Assembly: GCA_036405195.1 (NCBI GenBank)
Contig: DASWYB010000087.1
Coordinates: 1 to 18,142, forward strand
Direction of reading: 5' to 3'
Source: DASWYB01 sp036405195
GTDB taxonomy: Bacteria > Patescibacteriota > UBA1384 > 2-12-FULL-50-11 > DASWYB01
Length of the DNA: 18,142 nucleotides
The notes below the pieces were generated by a model. The model made no database searches, was not told the DNA's origin, and saw nothing but the letters and a program-made list of their open reading frames with translations. Positions 1 to 8,212 of this stretch are shown here, piece by piece; the stretch's first letter is position 1; each line of letters opens with the position of its first letter. Both the position numbers and the translations under genes were made by a program.

Positions 1-382
1 TCACCGAGTCTAAAAGTTCGCCGACGGTGTTGTCCCAAGTCCGAACTGTTATCACCCGCTTTCCATCTTTAATCGTAACTGGCAACGCTCGTTCAATATG
101 CACAACCGTGCCTAACCCAAACTTTGGATCAATTAAAAAACGCACCTTGTCTTCAGGGTAAACCACCGTCGACAATTGCGCTAAGACATCATTTTCTGTT
201 TCGCCACTTCCTACGCCGACTTGAAATACCTCAATCGGATGGCGAGAATCGGCTATTTGCGGCGCAGTTATATTCTGAATATCTTCTGCTGTCGCCTTGG
301 GCGTATCGGCCTTAAATACAACGTTCCATACTGTTGCAACAGTCAGTAACAAGATAGGCGAGGCGACATAACGCTTTTTCAT
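1..382 (-). CDS. Exported protein with DUF348/G5-like domain, partial at left edge
   Basis: The frame is open from an ATG at 382 to the window edge, so only the first 127 codons are visible. The start MKKRYVASPILLLTVATVWNVVF is a positively charged end plus a hydrophobic stretch, read as a signal peptide or N-terminal anchor. Near residues 98-126 the pattern PVTIKDGK, then VRTWDNTVGELLDSV, resembles the ubiquitin-like DUF348 repeat of YabE/RpfB-type cell-wall proteins (a beta strand, DGK turn, then T-VGELL helix). In those families DUF348 repeats precede a G5 or wall-active domain, which would lie outside this window. No strong ribosome binding site is seen; an AGGG lies about 16 bases upstream. 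The family call is moderately sure and the enzymatic role, if any, is unknown. Confidence 0.6.
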   Translation of the reverse strand, partial: MKKRYVASPILLLTVATVWNVVFKADTPKATAEDIQNITAPQIADSRHPIEVFQVGVGSGETENDVLAQLSTVVYPEDKVRFLIDPKFGLGTVVHIERALPVTIKDGKRVITVRTWDNTVGELLDSV

Positions 383-443
383 AGTCAAGAAATACCCTAA
401 CAGGACAGCCCCTTTTGCGCAAGTGAATACCACCGCCCATACC

Positions 444-472
444 TTGACAAATCAGGAATATATGTATATACT
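444..472 (+). promoter_or_regulatory. Sigma70-type promoter of the 539-1180 gene
   Basis: TTGACA (444-449), 17 bases, TATACT (467-472). The expected start of transcription is near 479. A perfect 6-bp inverted repeat, CGTATT-CTGC-AATACG (478-493), begins right at that point and could be an operator or a 5' hairpin. Confidence 0.75.
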
Positions 473-538
473 ACAGTCGTATTCTGCAATACGCAGAAGA
501 GCACTCTCGGCCAACCGGCCCCTGTTCACAACGGAATA

Positions 539-1180
539 ATGAGAAGAACACAGACGAGGGACTTTTCGAGGAATGCGCTGTTCCAAACGCTGCTTACCAG
601 CGGCAATCGGCGCACTCTCTCCATCCCGGAGGTCCGGCCAGCAACCTGCACTTGCCCCGGACCGATCTGTACGGACATGATCGAGGAGCAGACGTCCCTG
701 CCAACTTACCGGTGGTTCGAACGGACCCAGACGCATCTGATGGCGGTCCTGGGCGTCTGCCTCTGGGATACCTGGAGCTGGAAAACCAACCTCCGGGAGC
801 TCCCGCATGAGGCCTGGAGCAACCTGGTTCGCTGGGATGCTGATGGTCACCCCATTTCCGTCTACTGGTCTCGCACGCCGACAGAAGGAGAAAAGTGGGA
901 GCCTGAGCCCTCAAAGCTCAAGCGAACGACCGAGCTCATGCGACTGATGCGAGAGAACCATGTTACCGTCGTCGGACTCGCCGCGGCAACGCGGAGGAAT
1001 CCCGGATACGTGGTCACGGCCCTTCGAAACGGACCGACCGCCTGGTTCTATGAAATCAGCCGCCGGTATTTCGAAGACGGGTGTCCGGACTTTAGTCCGC
1101 ACACCTGCCCCGTGTTCACGACCGGTGCCCGGCCTATGCCGGAGAACACCGCGCCCTACTGGCTGTCCGAATCCGAATAG
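539..1180 (+). CDS. Orphan protein of unknown function, up to 213 aa
   Basis: I do not recognise this protein. Evidence for a real gene: a consensus promoter upstream (444-472), a strong intrinsic terminator 17 bases after the stop, and strong G/C preference at third codon positions (about 26 of 30 in the codons after the internal ATG near 678, against about 15 of 30 at the start of dnaX). The start is uncertain: the first ATG at 539 has only a weak CGGA before it, and the internal ATG near 678 (MIEEQTSLPTYRW) is possible. The protein is rich in Trp and has no signal peptide or membrane segment. It contains a run like MRLMRENHVTVVGLAAATRR followed by NPGYVVTALRNGP, which looks like a small helical segment but is not diagnostic. 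The composition differs from the replication genes beside it and may indicate transfer. Confidence 0.6.
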   Translation: MRRTQTRDFSRNALFQTLLTSGNRRTLSIPEVRPATCTCPGPICTDMIEEQTSLPTYRWFERTQTHLMAVLGVCLWDTWSWKTNLRELPHEAWSNLVRWDADGHPISVYWSRTPTEGEKWEPEPSKLKRTTELMRLMRENHVTVVGLAAATRRNPGYVVTALRNGPTAWFYEISRRYFEDGCPDFSPHTCPVFTTGARPMPENTAPYWLSESE

Positions 1181-1196
1181 GAATGGATACGCCACA

Positions 1197-1244
1197 CCGG
1201 TGGAAGTAGTCTCAGCCGAGACTGCCTCCACCGGTTTTGTTTTT
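1197..1244 (+). terminator. Intrinsic terminator after the orphan gene
   Basis: CCGGTGGA (1197-1204) pairs with TCCACCGG (1227-1234), and an inner AGTCTC/GAGACT extends the stem with a short mismatch around an AGCC loop. A T-rich tail (TTTTGTTTTT) follows and runs into the convergent uvrD/pcrA stop codon at 1243. Confidence 0.85.
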
Positions 1245-3147
1245 ATATTTTATCGACTAAATGTTCGGGAATTTCGTTAATAAATCGCGATGGCAAATTA
1301 GCCTGGAATGACCCATAAATAAGGCGTGATGCAGCATGGAGGCAGTAGAGCTTATCTTTGGCACGGGTAATACCAACGTAACAGAGTCGACGCTCTTCTT
1401 CGAGTTCAAGGGGATCCATCACACTGCGTAAGTTAGGAAAGAGCCCTTCTTCCATGCCCACCATAAAGACAACGGGAAACTCCAGACCTTTGGCCGAATG
1501 TAACGTCATGAGTGTGATTGCATCTTCATCGGGGTTATAGCCGTCCACATCTGAGACGAGAGCCACTTCTGCTAAAAAGGTTGGTAAGTCCTCGGTTCGT
1601 GACGCAACTGATTTCAACTCTTTGACGTTCTCAAAACGCGCTTCTCCTTCGGGAGTACCATCCAGTAAAAACTTTTCGTAACCAGATTCTTTAACAACTA
1701 TATCGATTAAATCGGTTACTGAAATCGTGTCACGCAACTTACGCCAGCGATCAAAGTGTAATTCGAGCGGCTTCCAGGCTTTCATTATTCGAGGAGACAG
1801 AGTTGATTCGGGCTCTCCGTGAATCACCACTTTTTTAAGATCTTGAAACGACTTATCCCCTAATCCTCGAGGCGGCACACTGAGTAACCGCTCAAAGCTC
1901 ACTTCATCCTTAGAGTTACAAATAAAGCGCAAGTAGGCCAAAATATCTTTGACCTCTTTACGTTCATAGAATCGAACTGCGCCGACTAACCGGTATGGCA
2001 GGGTGTAATTTAAACAAATTTCTTCCAGAGCACGGGACTGGGCATTGGTACGATACAAAATAGCCATATCACCCAGACGATATCCTTGCCGCTGCAGGCT
2101 AATAACCTCAGTCATAATAAACTCAGCCTCATCTCGCCCATCTTCCGCCTGGTAAACAGTAATGGGTGCGCCTTCGCCTTTTTCGGTCCAGAGCGCTTTA
2201 TTAATTCGCTGCGTATTGTGCTCAATCACGGCATTCGACGCATCAAGGATAATTTGAGTCGAGCGATAGTTTTGCTCCAGCTTAATTACCGCGGCGTCCG
2301 GATAATCTTTCTCAAAATCCAAAATATTACGGAAGTTCGCCCCGCGCCAACCGTAAATTGACTGCGCGTCGTCACCAACCACAAAAATATTACGGTATTT
2401 TACGGCTAAAAGACGAACAAATTCGTACTGCGCCTTGTTCGTATCCTGATACTCATCAATCATAATGTAACGCCATAGATCCTGGTACCGTTCCAGAACC
2501 TCAGGATGCTCGCTAAAGAGTTTTACCGGCAAACCAATGAGATCATCAAAATCCACTGCTTGCGCTGACGTAAGGGCCTTCTCGTAGCGTGCAAAGACAT
2601 CGCAGACTAACGTTTGAAAATAGCCGTGCGCAAACTTACGATACTGTTCAGCAGTCATAAGTTCGTTTTTAGCACCTGAAATGTACGAGCGAATCGCCTG
2701 AGGAGAATATTGCTTTGGGCTAATCGCCAATTCTTGGCAAATCGAACGGATCAAGGAGAGCTGATCGTCTGAATCGTAAATCGTAAAACTGGGGTCGAGT
2801 CCAATATGGTGACCATCCCGGCGAAGCAACTTAACTCCGATCGAGTGGAACGTACCCAAAAACGGCAAATTAATCCGGTTATTTTCGTTACCGGACAGTA
2901 ATTTGGAAATACGTTCGGCCATTTCACCGGCTGCTTTATTGGTAAAGGTAACAGCCAGCACGTTAAAAGGCGAAAGTTTTTTCTCGCGCAACAGGTAAGC
3001 GATACGGTGCGTGAGCGTTTTAGTCTTTCCACTCCCCGCTCCTGCCAACACTAAAACAGGCCCTTCCGTCGTAATCACGGCCTGTTTTTGTTCGCTATTG
3101 AGTCCCTCAAAAAGGGGTGACTGCTGGATTTGGTCGAGTTCTGTCAT
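1243..3147 (-). CDS. pcrA: UvrD/PcrA-type superfamily 1 DNA helicase
   Basis: An ATP-dependent 3'-5' DNA helicase of the UvrD/Rep/PcrA family, acting in repair and in clearing replication blocks. Visible motifs in order: Q motif LNSEQKQAV (16-24), Walker A AGAGSGKT (35-42), VDFDDL near 200, Walker B DEYQDT, GDDAQSIYGWRGA (motif III), LEQNYRST (motif IV), TLHSAKGLEFPVVF (motif V) and CYVGITRAK (motif VI). At 634 residues it lacks the C-terminal extension of about 90 residues found in typical PcrA/UvrD (about 720), ending soon after motif VI. A TAGGAC sequence lies before the ATG. It is the last gene of the dnaX-dnaB-helicase row, 50 bases after dnaB. Family call very sure; PcrA versus UvrD naming is a convention. 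Confidence 0.95.
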   Translation of the reverse strand: MTELDQIQQSPLFEGLNSEQKQAVITTEGPVLVLAGAGSGKTKTLTHRIAYLLREKKLSPFNVLAVTFTNKAAGEMAERISKLLSGNENNRINLPFLGTFHSIGVKLLRRDGHHIGLDPSFTIYDSDDQLSLIRSICQELAISPKQYSPQAIRSYISGAKNELMTAEQYRKFAHGYFQTLVCDVFARYEKALTSAQAVDFDDLIGLPVKLFSEHPEVLERYQDLWRYIMIDEYQDTNKAQYEFVRLLAVKYRNIFVVGDDAQSIYGWRGANFRNILDFEKDYPDAAVIKLEQNYRSTQIILDASNAVIEHNTQRINKALWTEKGEGAPITVYQAEDGRDEAEFIMTEVISLQRQGYRLGDMAILYRTNAQSRALEEICLNYTLPYRLVGAVRFYERKEVKDILAYLRFICNSKDEVSFERLLSVPPRGLGDKSFQDLKKVVIHGEPESTLSPRIMKAWKPLELHFDRWRKLRDTISVTDLIDIVVKESGYEKFLLDGTPEGEARFENVKELKSVASRTEDLPTFLAEVALVSDVDGYNPDEDAITLMTLHSAKGLEFPVVFMVGMEEGLFPNLRSVMDPLELEEERRLCYVGITRAKDKLYCLHAASRLIYGSFQANLPSRFINEIPEHLVDKI

Positions 3148-3197
3148 GACTGTCCTACCCTAACAAAAAATCCTCTCCTTGGCGAGATACGGCCACC

Positions 3198-4568
3198 TTA
3201 ATGACGCTTATCCAGGTTACGAAAACGAGTTTGCTCACCCTGGAAGTAGAGATCTACTTCACCGACAGGACCATTACGATGTTTTCTGACTAAAATTTCC
3301 GCAATATTCTTTTTTTCGGATTCTCGATCATAGTATTCGTCACGATAAATAAACATCACAACGTCAGCATCTTGCTCGATCGAACCTGATTCACGCAGAT
3401 CTGAAAGCATAGGACGTTTGTCGGGGCGTTGCTCCACAGCACGAGAAAGCTGCGAAAGAGCAATCACAGGAACGTTCAGCTCACGCGCAATGCCCTTCAA
3501 AGACCGAGAAATTTCTGAAATTTCTTGGGTACGGTTTTCGATCCCGCTGCGTCCCTGCATCAGCTGGAGGTAGTCAATAATGATCATATCCAAGCCGTGC
3601 TCCATCTGGAGACGACGGCTCTTGGTACGGATCTCGAGAGAGGTTAAGCCGGGCGTGTCGTCAATGAAAATAGGGGCTTCCGAAAGAACACCCATAGCTG
3701 CCCCGATACGAGGAAAATCTTCGTCACTTAAATTACCACTGCGGAGCTTCCAGCTATCAACTTGGGCCTGAGAACAAAGCAAACGATCGACCAGCTGATC
3801 TTTAGACTGCTCGAGGGAGAACACCGCGACTTTTGCGCCTGATTTTACGGCCGCGTTCTCGGCAATGTTTAAGACAAACGCCGTCTTTCCCATGGAAGGC
3901 CGGGCGGCGAGAATAACTAAGTCCGATCGCTGCAGACCACCTAGCAGGCTATCTAAGTCTTTAAAGCCAGTCGGAACACCCCGAACCGCTCCTTTATTAC
4001 GGTGGAGTTCGTCGATACGGTCGAACGACTCAGACAAAATATTGCCGATCGGCACAAAGTTACTGCTTAAATAGGCATTACTGACGTTAAAAAGAGCCGC
4101 TTCGGCATCACTCAGGATCATGTCGCTCTCCGCGTCTTCTTGGTACCCAAGGTCCACAATCTTGCCGCCAGCTTGGATTAATCGGCGCAATAACGCTTTG
4201 CTCCGTACAATCTCCGCATGGCTTACAATATGCGCCGAGGAGTTAACCATACTCGTTAACGACGCAATGTATCCCGCTCCCCCCACAAACGCCAGCTGTT
4301 TTGACGAATCCAAGCTATCAGTCAAAGTTAAAATGTCGATGGGCTGACGCTTCTCGAACAACTTGAGCATATGTTCAAAGATAACTTTATGATCTTCGCG
4401 ATAAAAATCTTCTGGCTTTAGCTTATCCGTAATACGGATCATCGAATCAGCATCAATTAAAACCGCACCTAAAATACTCTGCTCGGCCTCCACATTCTGT
4501 GGTGGCATACGAGTAGCCAGTGATTGAAGTGAATTAGTGAGTGAGCTTGCAGTTTCTCGTCGAGCCAT
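3198..4568 (-). CDS. dnaB: Replicative DNA helicase DnaB
   Basis: The hexameric 5'-3' helicase that unwinds DNA at the replication fork. The N-terminal domain begins with MPPQNVEAEQSILGAVL (21-37), typical of DnaB. The RecA-like domain has the loading motif PTGFKDLDSLLGG (199-211), Walker A ARPSMGKTA (222-230), SLEQSKDQL (251-259, usually SLEMS) and the Walker B region IIIDYLQLM. The C-terminal KHRNGPVGEVDLYF holds the arginine-finger region. Its 456 residues match the family. The ATG lies two bases after the dnaX stop, and its ribosome binding site GAGGAG is inside the last dnaX codons, so the two are probably translationally coupled. Confidence 0.97.
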   Translation of the reverse strand: MARRETASSLTNSLQSLATRMPPQNVEAEQSILGAVLIDADSMIRITDKLKPEDFYREDHKVIFEHMLKLFEKRQPIDILTLTDSLDSSKQLAFVGGAGYIASLTSMVNSSAHIVSHAEIVRSKALLRRLIQAGGKIVDLGYQEDAESDMILSDAEAALFNVSNAYLSSNFVPIGNILSESFDRIDELHRNKGAVRGVPTGFKDLDSLLGGLQRSDLVILAARPSMGKTAFVLNIAENAAVKSGAKVAVFSLEQSKDQLVDRLLCSQAQVDSWKLRSGNLSDEDFPRIGAAMGVLSEAPIFIDDTPGLTSLEIRTKSRRLQMEHGLDMIIIDYLQLMQGRSGIENRTQEISEISRSLKGIARELNVPVIALSQLSRAVEQRPDKRPMLSDLRESGSIEQDADVVMFIYRDEYYDRESEKKNIAEILVRKHRNGPVGEVDLYFQGEQTRFRNLDKRH

Positions 4569-4570
4569 AC

Positions 4571-6106
4571 CTACTCCTCAAACTCAAAGACAGAGGCCAC
4601 ATCAACCGAGTCATCCTCAGTTGCCATATCTTTTACCACCACAGCTTCTATCTTGAGTGGTACCTGAAATACTTCTTGAAGAACAACTTCTATCTTCATT
4701 TTATTTTTGACCTGGTTGACTTTGTCTGCATGCATTTTGTATTTAACCGCAACATTCATGGTTCCGTTTTCCACTCCTGTTACACGAGCTCCCGACAAGC
4801 TGGTTAAAAGCGATGGCGCATCTTTCTTTAACCCCTCTAATACCCGCTGCCAATCTTGCGCTTCGACAACATGCGGAACAGCAACCATAACTGGGACCGA
4901 GACCGTCTCTTGCATGGGAACAACAACACTTTCTTCCTGCGGACGAGGCGGAGGTGCCGTAATCGAAGGTCCAGCCGCAATCGCCGGCGGAGTAGCAACA
5001 CGGACCTCTGCCATTGGTTGTACCGCACGTGCAGCCTGCGGCGCAACATTCAACTTGGTTATAGCCACATCAAGCGGTAATCGAGGAATCGGGCTTAACT
5101 TACTATCGCCAATGGCTTCTAAGAGTAATTCGAGCCACTGCACTAAGCGAGACAATCCTGCCCCTTGCACGGCTGTCCCCAACGCAGACGGTAATGTCTT
5201 AAATTCCTGCAAAACAAGGGCTTCAAGGCACTGCTGACTCAATGCCAGTAATTGGTCACAAAAAGCTCGCAGATCTGCACCTCGTGCCAATGCGGCGTCC
5301 ACACTTCCATGTGCCTTCACTAAGTCGCCCGACAGAATTGCGGTTAAACAGGTTGCCATTTGCTCGACAGGGATGTAACCAAACATTTCTTCAACCACCT
5401 GAAGCGTATATTCAGGATGATTGGCTGCGCGAACTTGATCTAAAAGCGATAACGAATCACGGAACGACCCGTCACCTAAACGGGCGATAAACCGGGCTGC
5501 ATCAGGAGCGAGGTTCATCCCCTCTTGCTCTGCAACGTACATGAGATGAGTAGTTAAGCCATCTAAAGTTGCCAGCCGAAAATCATACCGCTGACAGCGC
5601 GAAATAATCGTGGCAGGAATCTTATGCGCTTCGGTTGTGGCGAGAATAAAGAGGGCGTGCGAAGGTGGTTCTTCGAGCGTTTTGAGAAGCGCGTTAAATG
5701 CCTCTCGGGTTAACATGTGAACTTCGTCAATGATAAACACTTTATAGCGCGCCTGCGTGGGTGCGAACCTGACCGAATCTCGAAGTTGTCGAATCTCGTC
5801 GATACCTCGGTTAGAAGCCGCATCCACCTCAATAATATCGAGGTTTGCGCCATCCGTAATTGATAGGCAGTTAGAGCAAGTATTACACGGCTTCTCTTCT
5901 CCTTCAGCCAAACAGTTCACAAGTTTGGCAATCAATCGGGCAGTGGTGGTCTTACCCGTCCCGCGCGGACCACAAAAAAGATACGCCTGACTCATCTGGT
6001 TATGCGTCAATGCATAACGCAACGTATCTCGAATAACATCCTGACCTTTCAAGTCCTCGAATGTTTGCGGCCGCCATTTTCTGTACAAGGAAATTTGTGT
6101 CGCCAT
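4571..6106 (-). CDS. dnaX: DNA polymerase III subunit gamma/tau
   Basis: The ATPase of the clamp loader, which opens and places the sliding clamp during replication. Visible: Walker A GPRGTGKT (46-53), the four zinc cysteines C65, C74, C77 and C80, Walker B IIDEVH (125-130), sensor 1 LATTE (155-159) and the SRC arginine finger (169-171). The AAA+ and collar domains take about 360 residues. An Ala/Pro/Val-rich linker (about 365-420) and a C-terminal tau-like domain follow, giving 511 residues. The ATG at 6106 has GGAG eight bases upstream. It follows the barrel gene by 52 bases with no terminator visible between them, and is coupled to dnaB downstream. Confidence 0.96.
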   Translation of the reverse strand: MATQISLYRKWRPQTFEDLKGQDVIRDTLRYALTHNQMSQAYLFCGPRGTGKTTTARLIAKLVNCLAEGEEKPCNTCSNCLSITDGANLDIIEVDAASNRGIDEIRQLRDSVRFAPTQARYKVFIIDEVHMLTREAFNALLKTLEEPPSHALFILATTEAHKIPATIISRCQRYDFRLATLDGLTTHLMYVAEQEGMNLAPDAARFIARLGDGSFRDSLSLLDQVRAANHPEYTLQVVEEMFGYIPVEQMATCLTAILSGDLVKAHGSVDAALARGADLRAFCDQLLALSQQCLEALVLQEFKTLPSALGTAVQGAGLSRLVQWLELLLEAIGDSKLSPIPRLPLDVAITKLNVAPQAARAVQPMAEVRVATPPAIAAGPSITAPPPRPQEESVVVPMQETVSVPVMVAVPHVVEAQDWQRVLEGLKKDAPSLLTSLSGARVTGVENGTMNVAVKYKMHADKVNQVKNKMKIEVVLQEVFQVPLKIEAVVVKDMATEDDSVDVASVFEFEE

Positions 6107-6158
6107 TGCAGCTCCGACTATAAGCGATTAGCCCTGCTTTTACTAGCCCCTTGACGAA

Positions 6159-7610
6159 CTACTTAGTACGCTTGTGTGCCTGCCAAATTTCATAGCCTGT
6201 GGCAAGCGTATTCACCGCCAATAACAGCCCTCCAAAAAAGAAATGCCTCGAGTAATCGTGTAGATTCAATGGGACGAACTGACCATTTGACATATCGCTC
6301 GGGACTGGCGAAAAAATAACCGGCACAAGAGAAACCGTCGGCGTGACGACAGGCGCAGAAGTTCCCTTTGCGGGGAAAATTCGCTGCACGAGAGAAATGG
6401 TACGACGCATAACTTTAGGCGCAGTCGAGACGGGCATGAGAGTAGAAGTCGGAGCAACCACCGGCAAGACTGTTGGAGCTGGCGTGCTTAAGAGGCCAGG
6501 CGACGGATTCAAGGTTGGACTCGCCGTCGGCACTACGATTGAAGAAGCCGAGGGCGTAGGAATAGCACTAACCGAGGGTGAAGGGCTCGGAACCGACGTT
6601 GGCAGGGGAGAAAAAGTCACGGTTGGCGAAGGGCTCGGCGTTGCGGTGGGTAAAACGGTTGGGGTCGTGCTCGGAGAGTGACTTGGACTGGGCGTCGGAG
6701 AAGGCGCGACAGAGAGCGTTGGGCTCGGAGTTGGCGTAGTAGTTGCCGAAGGGGTAGGTGTCGGCGTGGAAAACTGGCCAATAATCGGGAAACCGCGACC
6801 GGAAAGCGCAATCAAAGCATAGCTCGTCATCAGGACGCTACCACCCCACGACCCATCTGAGCCTTGAGTCGACAAAAGGAAATCCCGGGGCGAATGGCCT
6901 CCCTTACTCCAGGGCGCATATGATTGCCCATATTCCGTAAGCATCCAATCAACCCAGGCCGTACTCGCAACACTACTGCCGCCCGAGCTAATGGCAAATC
7001 CGCCATCGTCGTTTTGCAAAGAACGGATATAATCCATCGCACGAACTAGAGATTCTTGAGAGACCGAGCCCTTTAAGGCAATCAAAGCGACGGCTGTTAA
7101 ATCAGTACTCGAAGCTCCTCCAACGATTAAACCCCACCCGCCATCTTGGTTCTGATGTTGAAGCAACTGAGAGGAAACCTCCGCTGGAACCGAAGCGCCT
7201 GCCGACCGCAGGGCAAGAAGACCAAAAATATCGTCATTCAAATAATCTGTATCGCCGATTTGATTCCCCATTACCCGCGATTGCAACTCAACAACCGCAT
7301 CCACACCCGCAAAAGTACGCGGGTTTTCACCTCCCGCCACAAGCGCTAAAATTTGCTTTTCAATATCTGTTGCCGAGCGGGTTGATAATGAAGTCTGAAC
7401 CGTCTGGAGAGACTGAATCGCGCGATCGTTACGCTCGCCGTAACCCGAAAGCGCCATAACAGCCCACCCAGTATTACCGAGCCCACTGATTGTCCCATCA
7501 GGGCCTTGCTTTGATCGTAAAAAAGCTAAGCCGTCATTTGTGCCAGCAAAACTAGTGCCAATCCAACCAAGTATGATGAAAAAACTAAGAATTCGAGCTA
7601 TTTTACGCAT
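6159..7610 (-). CDS. Surface-anchored alpha/alpha-barrel protein (terpene-cyclase/transcobalamin alpha-domain-like)
   Basis: A 483-residue exported protein. A signal peptide (about 1-22, ending TSFAG) precedes a domain of about 255 residues with repeated helical units carrying QW-like motifs: SKQGPDGTI, HQNQDGGWGL, LQNDDGGFAI and TQGSDGSWGG. This is the alpha6-alpha6 barrel pattern shared by squalene cyclases, prenyltransferases and the B12-binding alpha domain of intrinsic factor and transcobalamin. Residues about 280-395 are a low-complexity Pro/Thr/Ser linker, and a hydrophobic segment near 452-470 followed by HKRTK makes a membrane anchor with the N-terminal part outside. No aspartate-rich cyclase active site (DXDD) is seen, so an enzyme role is unlikely. 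With the riboswitch and the DUF4430 gene upstream, I infer the alpha half of a B12-binding pair. No Shine-Dalgarno sequence precedes the ATG. Confidence 0.8.
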   Translation of the reverse strand: MRKIARILSFFIILGWIGTSFAGTNDGLAFLRSKQGPDGTISGLGNTGWAVMALSGYGERNDRAIQSLQTVQTSLSTRSATDIEKQILALVAGGENPRTFAGVDAVVELQSRVMGNQIGDTDYLNDDIFGLLALRSAGASVPAEVSSQLLQHQNQDGGWGLIVGGASSTDLTAVALIALKGSVSQESLVRAMDYIRSLQNDDGGFAISSGGSSVASTAWVDWMLTEYGQSYAPWSKGGHSPRDFLLSTQGSDGSWGGSVLMTSYALIALSGRGFPIIGQFSTPTPTPSATTTPTPSPTLSVAPSPTPSPSHSPSTTPTVLPTATPSPSPTVTFSPLPTSVPSPSPSVSAIPTPSASSIVVPTASPTLNPSPGLLSTPAPTVLPVVAPTSTLMPVSTAPKVMRRTISLVQRIFPAKGTSAPVVTPTVSLVPVIFSPVPSDMSNGQFVPLNLHDYSRHFFFGGLLLAVNTLATGYEIWQAHKRTK

Positions 7611-7617
7611 AATTTTG

Positions 7618-7648
7618 AAAAAAGTGGGTGGGGGCGCTATGCGCCCCC
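7618..7648 (-). terminator. Hairpin with T run overlapping a stop codon, possible attenuator
   Basis: GGGGGCGC (7630-7637) pairs with GCGCCCCC (7641-7648) around a 3-base loop. On the minus strand a run of six T (7618-7623) follows after a six-base gap. The stop codon TAG of the upstream gene (7637-7639) is inside the hairpin, and the barrel gene starts at 7610. The gap makes it a weak terminator, likely allowing some read-through. Confidence 0.55.
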
Positions 7649-8146
7649 GAAAACAATCGATCCAGGAAGAGGAGTCGTGAGTCTACGAAGACTTACCCCG
7701 TCGGGTTCCTCCATATCGATCACGTCTTCCAATTCCACAACCAACCGGCAAGAGCGATTTGGTAACTCATACCATTCTGCTCCGACGTTGATGAACTCAT
7801 CTCCGTTGACCTTGAACGTTATCTGCTGAGAGCCGACGCCCCAGACATACGTCCTCGTTACCGGGTCGTGAGAGGCCACAATCCGCCATCTCCGATAATT
7901 CACTGCCGTAATGAAGTCGTCTGGATATTCCGGATGCTCATGAGCACACGTTACTCCGGCCTGACGAAGGGATTCACCCAACTTCGCACCCGGAACAGCT
8001 TTAAAGCTCCCTACCTTCTTGCTCTTACCCGCCTGCGCGAAGTAAACCATCACCGAAATCTTCGGTGGCGGTCGACGGGCTACTCGGGTTTGCCGAGAAG
8101 AACGCGCCACCCCTGGAGTATCGCTCCGCCGAAAAGAAAACTGCAT
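7637..8146 (-). CDS. Unknown protein between the two transcobalamin-like genes
   Basis: I do not recognise this 169-residue protein. The start chosen is the ATG at 8146, with AGAGG at suitable spacing; a GTG at 8170 in the same frame, with GGAG four bases upstream, would add eight residues. There is no signal peptide or membrane segment. The N-terminal 30 residues are Arg/Ser/Thr-rich and probably disordered. Residues from about 33 read ISVMVYFAQAG, then VGSFKAVPGAKLGESLRQAGV, a strand-strand-helix order seen in beta-grasp and ubiquitin-like folds; later strands include FKVNGDEF and SCRLVVELEDV. It lies 66 bases after the DUF4430 gene and 26 before the barrel gene, so it is probably co-transcribed. 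A link to B12 is inference from position only. Confidence 0.6.
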   Translation of the reverse strand: MQFSFRRSDTPGVARSSRQTRVARRPPPKISVMVYFAQAGKSKKVGSFKAVPGAKLGESLRQAGVTCAHEHPEYPDDFITAVNYRRWRIVASHDPVTRTYVWGVGSQQITFKVNGDEFINVGAEWYELPNRSCRLVVELEDVIDMEEPDGVSLRRLTTPLPGSIVFGGA

Positions 8147-8212
8147 TTCCCCCCTCTTTTCCGTAGCCACAGTGCTCCGCCTTTAATGCGCGAAGCACAG
8201 TCAGACACAGAA

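Noticed and set aside
452..914. Minus-strand open frames opposite the orphan gene at 539-1180
   Set aside because: They lack a ribosome site and lie opposite a gene with a promoter, terminator and strong G/C third-position bias.
6343..6860. Plus-strand Gly/Val- and Arg-rich frames opposite the Pro/Thr stalk
   Set aside because: Low-complexity shadow of the repeated Pro/Thr/Ser codons, without start signals.
8166..8192. Hairpin GTGCT...AGCAC between the DUF4430 gene and the unknown gene as a terminator
   Set aside because: No T run follows on either strand; it may only affect the alternative GTG start.
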